Shown here: piece by piece, positions 10,601-20,015 of the stretch | Layout: each line of letters opens with the position of its first letter | Position numbering within the stretch: position 1 is the first letter of the stretch | Assembly (NCBI GenBank): GCA_000969725.1 | Contig: JXSR01S011459.1 | Direction: 5' to 3' (one strand) | DNA length: 36,385 nucleotides | Source of the DNA: Ophiothrix spiculata | Lineage: Eukaryota > Echinodermata > Ophiuroidea > Amphilepidida > Ophiotrichidae | Made by a program: the position numbers and the translations under genes | The notes under the pieces: model-generated | What the model was told of the DNA's origin: nothing | The model's database searches: none | The model's input: the letters and a program-made list of their open reading frames with translations, nothing else

Positions 10601-11392
10601 ATATTGTAAATTTGGCAATTTTTTTTATAAATAAGTAAAGAGTTTTGCCATATTTTCATAATTGAGGTTGTTAACTTCATGATTTGTTAGTGATGAGAAG
10701 TCACAGCCTCTGTAGCACTGTTCATAAAGTGCTTGTTTATTAATCATAAGACTATCAGCGTGTTTCTATTAATTATCTTGTATTTATCCGGATAAAATTT
10801 AACCGTATAATAGCGGTGAGCGTTGAGTTTCTATTAGATTACAGTTTGCGCAAAGTGAACAGGGTCTAGTGACCTTTACAAATTGCCGGATAAAAGTTCT
10901 TACGCGTTATACCTACGCGTCACTACCAAGTCGCTCGTCAACGCGTACGCACAAGTGCACACGCAGTCTGTGAGGCGTGACGAATATATTTTTCGCCGGA
11001 AAATGCGATGGCTTCAGTTTCTATTGCCGTCTTGCGGTATTTCTCCCCGCTATTATCCTGCAAAAAGCAGGATAAATAGCGGCTAAACTTTAGCCGCTAA
11101 AAAGACGGATAATGGCGGAGAATGCCTGTTTCTATTGAATACTTCTACTCCATTAGCCGGTTGCTTCCGGAAAATGATCTTTAATAGAAACAGCCTGTAT
11201 GTTTAATTTTTACTAATTCACTGTTTGCTCCCATCTTGCTTCATTTCAGAAATGAGACAAAGATACGACAACGGTGAAGATCCGCTAGACCCTGAGGAAC
11301 AACAACAAAGGCAGCAATATGGAAATCCGTTTGGTTTCAACCCTTTTGGTGGCGGAGGAAACGGTTTTCAATTCAAATTCCACTTCAATTGA
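1498..11392 (+). CDS. DNAJC3: DNAJC3 (p58IPK/ERdj6) co-chaperone, 3' seven coding exons
   Basis: Known role of the family: an ER-lumenal TPR and J-domain co-chaperone that binds unfolded clients, stimulates the BiP ATPase, and was first described as an inhibitor of PKR and PERK. Seen: join 1498-1679, 3230-3349, 4581-4686, 5543-5663, 6620-6749, 7885-8030 and 11250-11392 is open throughout, 315 codons plus TGA, with GT-AG introns and matching phases. Visible residues 1-205 are TPR-like helical repeats. Residues about 210-277 are a J domain beginning RDYYKILGVKR, with the catalytic HPD at 239-241. The tail is Gly/Asn/Phe-rich and ends in FKFHFN, as in vertebrate DNAJC3, without a KDEL. The vertebrate protein is about 500 residues, so the signal peptide and first TPRs, roughly 190 residues, lie upstream of the window. 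Identity is very secure. Confidence 0.95.
1552..1953 (+). repeat. 201-bp tandem duplication carrying the 3' part of DNAJC3 exon A
   Basis: Copy 1 (1552-1752) covers the last 128 bases of exon A, its GTAAGT donor and about 70 bases of intron. Copy 2 (1753-1953) repeats this at constant offset with few substitutions. In copy 2 one base is lost where copy 1 reads GACGTTTTC, so the frame shifts into TGA within the exon-derived part. Copy 2 has no acceptor, being joined directly to copy 1's intron. The copied donor GTAAGT is intact. Confidence 0.93.
1753..1882 (+). pseudogene. Decayed copy of DNAJC3 exon A 3' part
   Basis: Second copy of the exon-derived half of the tandem duplication. Compared with the functional exon it has several substitutions and a one-base deletion near 1819, giving an in-frame TGA soon after. 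It lacks the first 54 bases of the exon and any 3' splice site, so it cannot be used as a coding exon, though its donor GTAAGT persists. Confidence 0.88.
2063..2090. repeat. Perfect 12-bp hairpin
   Basis: AGCACCCAATTT at 2063-2074 and its exact reverse complement at 2079-2090 are separated by four bases. It belongs to the AATTGGGTGC-containing repeat family that also forms the array at 6930-7340. Confidence 0.8.
2170..2386. mobile_element. hAT-type non-autonomous DNA transposon (MITE), 217 bp
   Basis: It begins CAGGGTTGTCAC and ends GTGACAACCCTG, a 12-bp perfect terminal inverted repeat. It is flanked by identical 8-bp target site duplications TTGATGGG at 2162-2169 and 2387-2394. CAGGG termini with an 8-bp TSD are diagnostic of the hAT superfamily (established knowledge). 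There is no coding capacity. The element interrupts an older AATTGGGTGC-family repeat that resumes on both sides. Confidence 0.88.
2950..3199. mobile_element. Degenerate MITE, TTATTGGACA family
   Basis: The left arm has TTATTGGACA (from 2969) followed by ATAAACAAAAATCCA. The right arm at 3151-3180 is its imperfect reverse complement ending TTGTCCAATAA. Outer flanks GCCTATAGG and TTTTGCCTATAA extend the inverted repeat. An internal part (about 3098-3130) repeats the left-arm motif. A clean relative is at 18574-18672. The element ends about 30 bp before DNAJC3 exon B. Confidence 0.65.
3230..3349 (+). CDS. DNAJC3: DNAJC3 exon B (TPR region)
   Basis: Acceptor TTTTGTTACAG ends at 3229; donor GTAAGT starts at 3350. 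Two bases from exon A complete an Asn codon, followed by DIRECLKLDQDHKVCKPHYK and a Lys-rich helix ending in FINEG. It aligns with the vertebrate segment EVRECLKLDQDHKRCFAHYK. The exon leaves two bases (AG) for the next one. Confidence 0.93.
4256..4507. mobile_element. 252-bp MITE with TGATG/CATCA ends, copy 1
   Basis: Terminal inverted repeats of about 30 bp: the left begins TGATGACTCGCCCCGAAAAG and the right ends with the complement around CGGGGTGAGCCATCA. A second full copy in inverse orientation lies at 31730-31980 in the Dp gene, alignable along its whole length. No ORF of note. It sits in the intron before DNAJC3 exon C. Confidence 0.88.
4581..4686 (+). CDS. DNAJC3: DNAJC3 exon C (TPR region)
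   Basis: Acceptor TTATTATTTCAG ends at 4580; donor GTAAGT starts at 4687. The translation is R-YDDAIDKYNQALETES followed by a segment ending KICHCHSK, matching the vertebrate YTDATSKYESVMKTEP and RICHCFSK blocks. It ends on a codon boundary. A TGATG-ended MITE lies directly upstream at 4256-4507. Confidence 0.93.
5543..5663 (+). CDS. DNAJC3: DNAJC3 exon D (TPR region)
   Basis: Acceptor TTTCAATTTCCAG ends at 5542; donor GTAAGT starts at 5664. The translation AQHITEAIKTCTEVLEQEPQ continues with NVDALIDRAEAHI and EMFDD. This is a clear TPR matching vertebrate VEAIRVCSEVLQMEPDNVNA. One base (G) carries into the next exon. Confidence 0.94.
6620..6749 (+). CDS. DNAJC3: DNAJC3 exon E (last TPR, start of J domain)
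   Basis: Acceptor CTATTTTCAG ends at 6619; donor GTAAGT starts at 6750. It encodes AINDYQSAKEVEDSQRTQDG, then KAQKLLKQSQKRDYYKILGV. The QSQKRDYYKILGVK block is the conserved link from TPR to J-domain helix I. Two bases carry over to complete the Arg codon of VKR. Confidence 0.94.
6930..7340 (+). repeat. Tandem array of about 113-129 bp units (three copies)
   Basis: The landmark GAGTGAAA followed by a TGGGTGCTTAT-like string recurs at about 6983, 7112 and 7225. Each unit continues with CAAGATGAGTGG, ATTGAGCCAAAAAATA and AAAGTCTGTGTGGTA-like segments. A diverged relative, split by the hAT element, is at about 2080-2470. It is intronic, after DNAJC3 exon E. Confidence 0.82.
7415..7564. repeat. 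150-bp near-perfect palindrome
   Basis: Bases 7415-7482 pair exactly with 7497-7564 (68 bp). After one G-G mismatch, four more C-G pairs surround a CGCA loop at 7488-7491. The arms carry CTGTCATCTATCGTCTCATA, and the same string recurs at 7790 as the right terminus of a MITE. Sense transcription through this DNAJC3 intron would give a long RNA hairpin. Confidence 0.92.
7525..7817. mobile_element. MITE of about 290 bp sharing one end with the palindrome
   Basis: The left terminus CCATCCATTATGAGACGATA (in the right palindrome arm) and the right terminus ending TATCGTCTCATAATGGATGG at 7817 form a terminal inverted repeat of about 28 bp. The interior is GC-richer near 7705-7790. A 63-codon ORF inside has no recognisable product. 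It lies about 67 bp before DNAJC3 exon F. Target duplications were not resolved because the left end is embedded in the palindrome. Confidence 0.68.
7885..8030 (+). CDS. DNAJC3: DNAJC3 exon F (J-domain core with HPD)
   Basis: Acceptor TTTTAAACACAG ends at 7884; donor GTGAGT starts at 8031. It encodes NAKKKEINKAYRRLAMEWHP, then DKHDGEDKKKAEK and FMDIAAAKEVLSDQ. The HPD tripeptide needed to stimulate Hsp70/BiP ATPase activity is intact, and helix III (AAAKEVLSD) follows. The exon starts only about 67 bp after the MITE end at 7817. Confidence 0.95.
8075..8500. repeat. Probable inverted-repeat element in the last DNAJC3 intron
   Basis: CAGTACCCATACGCTGGTAC near 8071-8092 and ACCAGCGTACAGTACCC near 8480-8497 are imperfect inverted copies. 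Inside the right end CCTGCGTCTTATGTC and GACATAAGAGGCAGG form a 15-bp stem with mismatches. The interior is more GC-rich than its surroundings and the termini are uncertain. No coding function is recognised. Confidence 0.45.
8945..10134. mobile_element. 1.19-kb non-autonomous DNA transposon with long TIRs
   Basis: Bases 8945-8975, starting AAAAGTGAGAAGTATG, are the exact reverse complement of 10104-10134 (31 bp). Homology continues inward: CATGCCTGCCAAC at 9033-9045 against CATACCTGCCAAC read from the right end. The left terminus is interrupted by the palindrome at 8976-9032. No transposase is seen; the interior ORFs at 9701-10015 and 10038-10355 show no recognisable domain. The superfamily is not assigned. 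Confidence 0.82.
8970..9032. repeat. 63-bp perfect palindrome inserted in a transposon terminus
   Basis: Arms 8970-9000 and 9002-9032 are perfectly complementary (31 bp) around a single base at 9001. The right TIR of the host element shows the uninterrupted order GTAATA-CATACCTGCC, whereas the left has GTAATA, then the palindrome, then CCATGCCTGCC. Most of the palindrome is therefore an insertion of about 56 bp into the left TIR. Confidence 0.87.
10753..11197. mobile_element. Fold-back element with GTTTCTATT ends, about 445 bp
   Basis: The left end ATCAGCGTGTTTCTATTAA and the right end TTAATAGAAACAGCCTGTAT are inverted. The string GTTTCTATT recurs inside near 10828, 11018 and 11128. Internal short hairpins include ATCCTGCAAAAAGCAGGAT and AGCGGCTAAACTTTAGCCGCT near 11056-11100. 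GC content is higher than nearby intron. The element ends about 50 bp before the last DNAJC3 exon. Confidence 0.68.
11250..11392 (+). CDS. DNAJC3: DNAJC3 terminal exon G and stop
   Basis: Acceptor CTTCATTTCAG ends at 11249. The exon encodes EMRQRYDNGEDPLDPEEQQQ, then a Gln/Arg/Tyr stretch, NPFGFNPFGGGGNGF and the conserved end QFKFHFN, followed by TGA at 11390-11392. Vertebrate DNAJC3 has the same NPF...FKFHFN ending. The glutamine-rich EEQQQQRQQ is a local difference. Confidence 0.94.
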
Positions 11393-12571
11393 TGATGATT
11401 TCTATACAGGGATTTCTATGGGGAGGGAGAGTTTTTATTTTCTGAAAGTACTGGACAGCAAATATGTATTTGACTATTGGGGATATAAGCCTCCAGGAAT
11501 TATAAGATGAGGTCAAAACTACTACTAATGCCTTTTGTGCTTTCCACAGGGACATTAAGATGCCCAACCGAATGTGCATGGTTTTATGCATCGCACTCCT
11601 CCATTCAGGATTTTCAAGCCAATTTGGATCTGCAATGTCAAAAATATGTCATTCAAGTTGGTTACAGACCTACTTATTATCTATTTAATTATATCTAGTA
11701 GTTTCCAATAACAGCTGAACCATGGATCATGTAAACATTTTGTATGCCGATGTGTTTTCAAAATGCACAATTGGGCCTTTTATCTCAGCTTACCCATTTT
11801 CCAAAGACTGAGCTTGATCATCACAATGTACAATGGAGACTGTGTCTTCCTGTCTTTGGCTGTTTTATGAGACCACTGTCTTAACATTTGAATGTGTACA
11901 GTTCAAGAGCAGCTGTTTTATGATAGATTCAACAAATTTGAAATTCCTTGTGAGCAAAAGTCAAATGGTGCCAAATGAAACGGACTGACCCTATTACTGT
12001 ATGGGCCCTGTTCCATTTATGTTTAGCATTGTTTGACCTTGATTATGTAATTGAAACTTGTTCCAAATGCATATTACTGTGATGTTGCATATCAGAAGGT
12101 ACATCTTTGGTCCAAAAGTCAAAATTGAGTTATTAGTATCGGTGGACAGCCTATAAATAGTACAAATTGTGTCAATCCAAATTTTGATTCAAAAGTTATG
12201 AGCAAAAACATAAGAACCAAGATCAGAATATTGCCATTACAATTACAAAACATAATTGAAATCCAGGATGTTCAATGAAGCCTAAACAAAGCTGTTGGAT
12301 TATAAAAACCATTTCAAACTTCATAGCAGAGCTTTTTTGATGTCAAATTTCAACCAAATATCATCTTTCAAATGACCAAAATATAAAAAAAAAATGCTAA
12401 TTCCAACTTAAGCTTGAAGTAGTGGAAAATGGAAGTGGTTTGTACTTTAAAGGAGCCCTGTCCGATTGGGTCAATATTTTTTAAAACTTTCTGAGATTTT
12501 GGTAACAAAATATTCCACATATTTTTCTCATTACCCATGTGAAATTGTACAGCTGAAACATGTCGTGTTTC
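11393..12571 (+). other. DNAJC3 3' UTR and downstream region
   Basis: This follows the DNAJC3 stop codon. No further coding signal is recognised and no clear AATAAA with a downstream GT-rich element could be picked out before the gap, so the polyadenylation site is unknown. At about 12100-12150 a stretch containing TATCGGTGGACAGC is an inverted relative of sequence at 19407-19460. Confidence 0.5.
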
Positions 12572-12761
12572 NNNNNNNNNNNNNNNNNNNNNNNNNNNNN
12601 NNNNNNNNNNNNNNNNNNNNNNNNNNNNNNNNNNNNNNNNNNNNNNNNNNNNNNNNNNNNNNNNNNNNNNNNNNNNNNNNNNNNNNNNNNNNNNNNNNNN
12701 NNNNNNNNNNNNNNNNNNNNNNNNNNNNNNNNNNNNNNNNNNNNNNNNNNNNNNNNNNNNN
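12572..12761. other. Assembly gap (190 N)
   Basis: An unbroken run of N. The flanks give no sign of a gene being interrupted. Open frames that run across the gap are artefacts of untranslated N. Confidence 0.99.
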
Positions 12762-14431
12762 TATTGGGCGAGACGCAGTCGAGCCCAATATTTTAAAACT
12801 CATAGCGAGACCAATAAATATCGGGCGTAAATCATCCAATTTTATCATTATCATGTTTTGGATCCAATATTTTCCCACACTTGGACACCTCAAAGCATGA
12901 TAATGGTCCAGATCGGGTCAAGGGTTCTGGAGTTATAAACTAACAAACCCACAAACAAACACTTGCCATCCCGTGAATTATAGTATGATTATGGTAACCT
13001 TAACATTAATTACACAGTAAAGTATAGGCAAATGGAAAATACAAAATTGCTTGTAAAAAACAGTTGTTCCGATATAACTGAAATTTGAAATTGAAGTATC
13101 TTAAGTGTTGATCTTTCATATGAAAGTGTAAACTTACTTTTGGAAAATCGGACCATGTACCTTTAATAAGTGATTGTCCGACGGATATTTTTGAGCAAGA
13201 ATTGAATCTGACATGGTCATCAAATCTCAAGTTATGTATTGGAAATATAAGAAATCCAGTTTTAACAACATCTCAAAACAACTTCCGACCATTTTTTACT
13301 CGTTTTCAATTTCAGTCGCCCATATCTCAAAATAAGCTTTACCTCAATGTTGTACCTTTCGATTTGCAGCAACAACTCTATTTTGTCAGGATACGACAAT
13401 TCATGGCATGCATGTTGGATCATATTGGGAAAGTAAATGGTGCATTCTGTATTCTGTTGATGTTTTCAAAATCCATTCGGAAACATTTGGAACGTCAATC
13501 ACGTGGCCGATTTATCAACCAATCACGTACGAGCTCATTAGCATATACTTTTTTGTAAACAAAATTTTCCGAAAATTCTCTCGCATTTGTAGTGCAATAC
13601 AAGTGAAAAATAATTATATTAAGACCCATACATGGTTAGAGGCACTAACTCTGGGTGTACCATATGCTCACTGACAAAAAGTGAAATTTCCATTTGAAAT
13701 CATCTGATTAAGCTTACAATTACTAGTCAACTCAGAGTACATCACACTAATAGTGATTCGTTAATGCTAACCCTAATTACAAGTTCAAATTCGTACGCAA
13801 CCAGTTAATTAGATCGCAAACTTTAAATTCTCGTTATTGTGTTAGAGGGTCACTTTTTCAGTCGACAATTGCCGGAAAGTGTAAAATCGACTTCGGGAAT
13901 TCTCAGAAAGTCGTGTTTTGAAAAGGTCTATTGACGGACATCCTTCCCTAATCTCTTACCCACCATACGTGTTATTTAGCACGTAACATTCAAAACAGAC
14001 TTATTAAGGCCAAACTATAACTGACCTTTGACCTGTAAACAAAAATACTGTATGTGGTCAATGGGGACCTGCACACTATTTATGTTTGCACTGACAAATG
14101 AATTTTTGTTTGGCCTATTAGTATTGAGGATGTTGACTGAATGAATCTTCAGAACTCTGAATGCTCTATTAAGCACCCATTTGAAAAATTAACTGAGTAA
14201 TAGAACTGTAATGACAGGGACTCTACATCCAGCCTTAACCACTGTTTGATATCTTTTTATATACTTAAGTGTGATTGTTTTCTTGTACAAATATAAGTCA
14301 TAAAGAGAGAAAGAATTAAATAGGTTTCCTTATATTTCTGCAAATCATAAAAAAGAAGAGAGAATTAAATGTGTGAAAATGAGAAAATTCCTAAATTTAT
14401 ATTATATTTTCTCAATAAGGCAACAGGAAAG
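12762..14431. other. Intergenic, old repeats, no gene seen
   Basis: No ORF resembles a known protein. Around 13290-13345 a segment with CCCATATCTCAAAATAAGC is an inverted relative of about 18935-18990. At about 14030-14120 a segment with TGTAAACAAAAAT resembles the TTATTGGACA MITE family. Overlapping ORFs of 118 and 88 codons at 13202-13674 in different frames look random. Confidence 0.5.
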
Positions 14432-14625
14432 AGCCTATTGCACGGTATGCCATTTGTGGGGAGAGCCTCGACTTGACAGTCAATTTAACGATGCATTCAC
14501 ATGCAAGGTCAGAGGTTTTTGAAAGGGGGGAATCAAACTGTTAATTGTAATATTATGTACGTTTACAATCATCTCGCAAGCCAGGTCAAGGCTCTCTCCA
14601 AAATGGTGAAACTGGGCAATAGGCT
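14432..14625. mobile_element. 194-bp MITE with AGCCTATTGC ends
   Basis: The left end AGCCTATTGC is the exact complement of the right end GCAATAGGCT. Homology continues inward with mismatches through GGAGAGAGCC/TTGACCTG-like segments, giving imperfect inverted repeats of about 50 bp. It lies in intergenic DNA. Confidence 0.72.
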
Positions 14626-14648
14626 AATAGTAAAATGACCTGTGGCCA

Positions 14649-14838
14649 ATTTCACTAAACAATTACGATGCATCTTAGCTGCAATGCGTTGAGTGCACAG
14701 TTAGACTGTATTTCACAAAGAGCATGCAACGATTCGCAAGGTATATGAATATTGCACAGGGAAATTTCCAACACATTGCAAAGCTGCGGTGCGATCGGTC
14801 TTACAATGCTGTAATGATGCGTTTAATGTTAGTGAAAT
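14649..14838. mobile_element. 190-bp MITE with ATTTCACTAA ends
   Basis: The left terminus ATTTCACTAAACAATTACGA and the right terminus ending TTTAATGTTAGTGAAAT are inverted imperfect repeats. The termini resemble those of the 27413-27559 element (GATTTCACTAAYATT). A 109-codon ORF starting at 14724 overlaps the element and is not considered a gene. Confidence 0.68.
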
Positions 14839-17800
14839 CTATTAGACGTTTTAAACCATCAAGGATAAACGAATCATTAAACATACAAGAAAGTGCATGT
14901 ACAAAGTTTCTGCTAAACTTGTTTATTCAAAAAAAGTACAAGGAATGTGATCACACATTCTATACAAAAAGGTTTATTTATTATTATAATTACAAGTGTG
15001 CAGTGAAACATCCCAAACCTCATCTCCACAAATATTTAACAGCTAAATCTTAAAATTTACACTATACAAAAAGACTGAACTGAGCATTACATCTCTGGAG
15101 ATGAGGCTGTTAATTACCATGGTGAAATTTCCCCCACCTTTTTTCTGCTGTACAAAACATGCAATTCATGTAATAACAATGCTTGGTGAAAATATTGACG
15201 ATGATCACACAACTTGACTTGCTGGCAACCTTGCATGTCATTTTAATCTCTTGTTTTGGTTGTGACATACATGCCTTAAAGTATATCAAATTCCATCGAA
15301 ACCTTCAAATTTACCCCATTAGGCTCAAATTACTGATTTTCCATAACAGTAAATTCAACAGTCCATTTGTTGACGGCAGTGAATGTATAAAAAATGGTGT
15401 CTGGGGACAGTGTTAACATTAATTACACAGCGCCACCATCACTGCTTTGGTATAAGCACACTTGTAGTCGCCTATTTAGGGATGTTTATTGATGGACACT
15501 GAATGTACCATTAATTGTAAATGACAACATTTTATGTAATAAGCAAGAACTGCAAAACCATGAACAGTGAGTGCAAGGTAACTGTCTCAATTCTAACATC
15601 AAGTTATGGCCTCTGCTCATAGCAAAGTTGAATAAGTTTGTTCGAGGAACTACATTGCCTTGAATTGAAATAACATACTGAAATAAATCAGAATGCCACG
15701 GACAAACACCCTATAAAATCTGGTAGAAATAAGGCATATCTGCTAGGAGGTTTTCTCAACTTGGATTGACTGCTATATATCTAAAAGGCTTAAAGAAAAC
15801 ATGAAAGAAATAATGACTTTTTATTGCCAAACTATTTATCAATTATAATATTAACATTCTGTGATTTTATATGGCCAAAAACACAGCGCCTTACAAAACA
15901 AAATCATGTAAAAATGAAACCAAATGAGAAATAATACAAATACAATCACTTGAACAAATGAGTTTTTATAACTGTGTGGTTGCCAGCACTCATAACTGGG
16001 CATGGAACATAAAGACTGTTGAAATCAGATGAGGAGCGGAGTTAACACCTATTCCCAATCAGTGCTTGAACAGTATCGCTCAACAAGGCAATATGATCGC
16101 TGATGTATGATGGATCGATGTTATTCAAACATTTTAAAACATACAACATAAGTTCTGTAACAACAAATGTGACCCATCATCTATATGTACCTGAATGCTG
16201 ACACGGTATATTACGTGCTATGGGACATTGAAGGTTACAATTACGATACTCCAGCCAACAGAATGGTAATTTGACTGAGAATGCTGCTATCGAGTCGGGC
16301 AAGTGAAGCACATCAACAAACTTAAAACTGCAATTCCTTTGTCTCATTGTTTTCCCTCTTATTCAAGTAATGTTGTTAAATTATCAGCTATATTAGTTTT
16401 GTTAATCAATACTTTTACTCATTTGAATTCTACATATTTACCAATCAAAAAAATATCATTGTTATGTCCCGTGTTATTGAATCCTTAGACAAACTATACC
16501 CTGACAACATTAGTAGCCATGATTTCTCTTTCCTGATAATAATAGTAATTCAACACAATTTATATTGCAATGCACTGGCTATTATTACGCCGTACAAGGG
16601 AATCACAACTTTTTCGCAGATCTCAGCTTTTTCCTTACTTGGCAATTTTGGTAAATCAACACAATCACTGAACATATTGCCTGGCTTGTCTATTGTTTGC
16701 AAGTTTAATTTAAAGGGGATTGTCTATTATTTGCGAGTTTAATTTAAGGGGCATTGGACAATTTCTGTATCATTTCAAACATTTTTGTCCAGACATTTTG
16801 TGATTTTTGCATCATTTAAAGTGTTAGCGGTAGTAATGGAAGCACAATTTCATTGCCATCGTTAATTATCGTTATCGACAATGAAAAAACACTGCCCCCC
16901 TGGATTTGAAATCTTAAAACTGGATTTATTGGCAGATTCAATGGAAAATCAAAATTTCTTTTTGATTTATCTGCAATCTCTGAGATGTTTTATAATTGTC
17001 ATTTATTTTTTTCCAAATAAAACTTATTGCATCAATTCACACTTTTAAAGAATAGCCTCATACCAAAGACCAACAGTATGCAAAACAAAAATATATTTTT
17101 TGAATTGAAGGTTAAAAATTTTCTTAATATTTGGTAGTTGACAGTTGTTACCAAACAAGGAGAGTGAAATCATGTGCAGATAAAATTCTGAAATTTTGTC
17201 CAACGCACCTATAAATAAATATCATGGAGTCGATTTGAACATTTTGTTGAAAGTCAGTGACATGACTCTTAGAAGTGTGAACTTTCTTTGAATTACTATA
17301 GTAAAACACTTTCTGCCATAAAACATATTTTAGCAACTACATATTTCAATAAATATTCAAACTCCAAATTTCAACTTGTCATGATTGCAAACTAAGCCAT
17401 TTTGGTAACACTGACGTTGGTGAGGAATATCTGAACAGTTCAACTTGCGCTATAAATAGCAAATACAAACACACATTATGTATTGAACGCATTAATATCA
17501 TAAATTGCATCTAGAGCTTTAGATGCATTATAGTTTAGTGCCATAATTTTATAATTTGTTGCACAAAATATAATAGCATCGCTCAAAAGTTGCTTAAAAG
17601 ATTTAACTGTTGGCTGCAGCATCTTTAATTGACACATCAGTCATGACTTATATTTCTGAAATTATACAACAATTGGTAGATTTTTGTCCACGCCATTTAT
17701 CTGCCAAGATCAAATTTACCAATACTATTCCAAATGATGGACAGCCACTTACAATTTGAATACAACATAAATATTCAACCGATAATCCAAGCTTTCAATA

Positions 17801-18573
17801 ATGAATTTCACTAAGACAGAACCTCATCCCGCCTTCACCAATGTCCCATTACTCATTTGAGATTTTAAATAACAAAAAGAGCTTATGTGATAGTGGGTTC
17901 CAAAATCATGGGATTTTAATTCTTTCAATACCATGCCTAACCTGCTCAACTATTCCCTATACTTTCATAGAATTTGACTTTGCGAACCAGGTCTCTACAG
18001 ACTGATGCACATCTTAATCTTAATAAGCAGTCCACAATAGTTGGATATCATGGTTTGAGGGGAAATATTGCAAATTGAGCTGTGCTTTGGGAGGACGTCC
18101 TAATCATCCAACACCGAGGGACAGTACTTTGCACTACTTCACCAAAACAAACCATGTTGTATTTGTTAAACTACACCTCGAAAAAATCGCAATTTAACTT
18201 GGAAATAAATGTTAGTCAATAAATTCACTGCTTTGCCATAAGCCAAGTGGTAGTACCATGCAGAAGTTTTACTAACTATTTCCCTGCGTTTGTAAATAAC
18301 ATAGGCACAACGCATAAACATGCAGATGTACTGGACAATTGACGCACTTGCGGGAAAGTGGTCAAAAATTTCTTTTTACGCATCTCTGCCATTTGACCAA
18401 TAAAACAAACCCAAAAGTCTAAAACAATGGAACATTCCACAAGGTAAACAGTGTCACACCTAAACCCATAAAGCAAAGGGTCAAACATATACCTTCTTGT
18501 ACGGATAAACACATTCTATGTATGTACACGTATTGAGGTTGTCTGGTTAAAATACAAATCAAGGCAAAGTCAA
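14839..18573. other. Intergenic, no gene or clear repeat recognised
   Basis: About 3.7 kb of AT-rich DNA with many stops in all frames. The longest ORFs (14724-15053, 15183-15416, 16464-16742) have no domain, no splice context and biased AT-rich composition. A short internal duplication of TTTGCAAGTTTAATTTAA/TTTGCGAGTTTAATTTAA lies at about 16696-16747. Confidence 0.5.
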
Positions 18574-18672
18574 AATTTATTGGACAATGTAAACAAAAAT
18601 CCAGGGTAGCTGTTGCATTTACTAACAATGGGCCCTGTAGTATGGATTTTTGTTTACATTGTCCAATAAATT
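18574..18672. mobile_element. 99-bp MITE, TTATTGGACA family, intact arms
   Basis: Bases 18574-18603 are the exact reverse complement of 18643-18672 (30 bp; TTTATTGGACAATGTAAACA inside). The 39-bp centre includes GGGCCCTG, also seen in the relative near 3120. Flanks continue an imperfect inverted match. Partial relatives lie near 28560-28612 and 33161-33230. Confidence 0.88.
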
Positions 18673-19613
18673 ATTATTTGTCCTATAATTATGCTGTACA
18701 TAGTACATCTATACCTATTAGGCCTATACCATACACTACACATTTGCAAGAAAAAAACATCCGCATTTCTCCCAAATTTCACGTACCAAAGATATCCCCA
18801 AATTTTAGGTACAAAGGATGTCTATGCCAATGATAGTATTGATTATCATTGTTTATAACAACATTTATTGACAACATGTCCATGAATTCATGCAAAAGTG
18901 TCTATGGTCACAGTACATCAAAAGGCAAATCATTTCAGCAAATTTAATTTTGAGATATGGACCGCTGAATTTGAAAATGAAGGTGAGATCAAATTTAAGG
19001 TCTAAAGTCGTGTGAAGAAAACCTTTTCAAGAAAACCTTTTCACTTTCACGACAGGGTTCATAGTGTGCAGTCCAGAGTGAATTCAAAGACTTTTAATGA
19101 CTTTTATGTCATCTTTTCAAAGACTTTTCAAAGACTTGTAAGACATAAGAGGCCACCGATTTCACTGCAATTTATTACATTTCCAACTTTCCATAATTTA
19201 TGAGTTAAACGAAAAAATGAAAACCATTTGTAACTCGGAAATCAGAATTATTCAGACTAAATCGGAATAGTTGGCAGGTTTAATGCTGCTCTGACAATCA
19301 TTCAGCATACGTTTTAATTTACAAACTTTTCATACAAAATTTAAAGACTTTTCAATGATTTTAATGACCCAAATCGCATTTAATGACATTTCAAGGATTT
19401 TTAGCTGTCCACCGATAACGATACCTCAATTTTGACTTCTGAGCCTAAGATATACCTTTCAATGTACTGCATCACATATATGATTGCAATGTTCAAATTG
19501 ATGTCTTGAAATTATCAGACAAGTGTTCAATAAATGTGTTATAATGTTTGGGAGTTTATATTATATGTACTACCAATATTATTGGAATCATTTTACACAA
19601 AACTTAATCTTAC
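18673..19613. other. Intergenic with repeat fragments
   Basis: No gene recognised. At 19012-19030 the string AGAAAACCTTTTCA is tandemly repeated. Fragments at 18935-18990 and 19407-19460 have inverted relatives at 13290-13345 and 12100-12150, so an older element may have been copied to both sides of this intergenic region. Confidence 0.5.
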
Positions 19614-19828
19614 CAATGGGGCAATCTACACGGAAGTGCAAATCCAGATGAATGCGCATCTCCATAAGCCGCTTTGCAGTAGACTGTGGCCACACAGGCG
19701 TCAGATCCGGATCTGCAGTACAGCACTCACACGTACATGTAAGTGGTCTATGGAGATGCAGATCTTAGATCTGGATCTCGGAGATGCGCATGCATCTGGA
19801 TCTGCGTTCTGTGTAGATTACCCCATTG
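19614..19828. mobile_element. 215-bp MITE with CAATGGGG ends, copy 1
   Basis: Terminal inverted repeats of about 50 bp with few mismatches: CAATGGGGCAATCTACACGG at the left and its complement ending GATTACCCCATTG at the right. The interior is rich in AGATCTGGATCT-type repeats. A shorter relative lies in inverse orientation at 34481-34620. Confidence 0.86.
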
Positions 19829-20015
19829 ACATACAGTAACAGGAACTATTTTAATACATCTTATCAGCAGATACAAATGTAAGATTTTCTCTGGCCTGGC
19901 TGCAACTACCCTACTAATAATTAATACCTTACAAATTATGCAAATAGGCATTATTGTTGCAGAGTATCAAATCATTGAATGTGAAACATTCAAAAGGATG
20001 ACCAACAGATTGGTC

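Noticed and set aside
12466-12900. Long open frame of 144 codons across the N run
   Set aside because: Most of it is translated N; the flanks have no protein resemblance.
14724-15053. 109-codon ORF on +
   Set aside because: Overlaps a MITE, has no domain, low-complexity AT-driven composition and no splice or promoter context.
19534-19839. 101-codon ORF on +
   Set aside because: Most of it is the 19614-19828 MITE read through.
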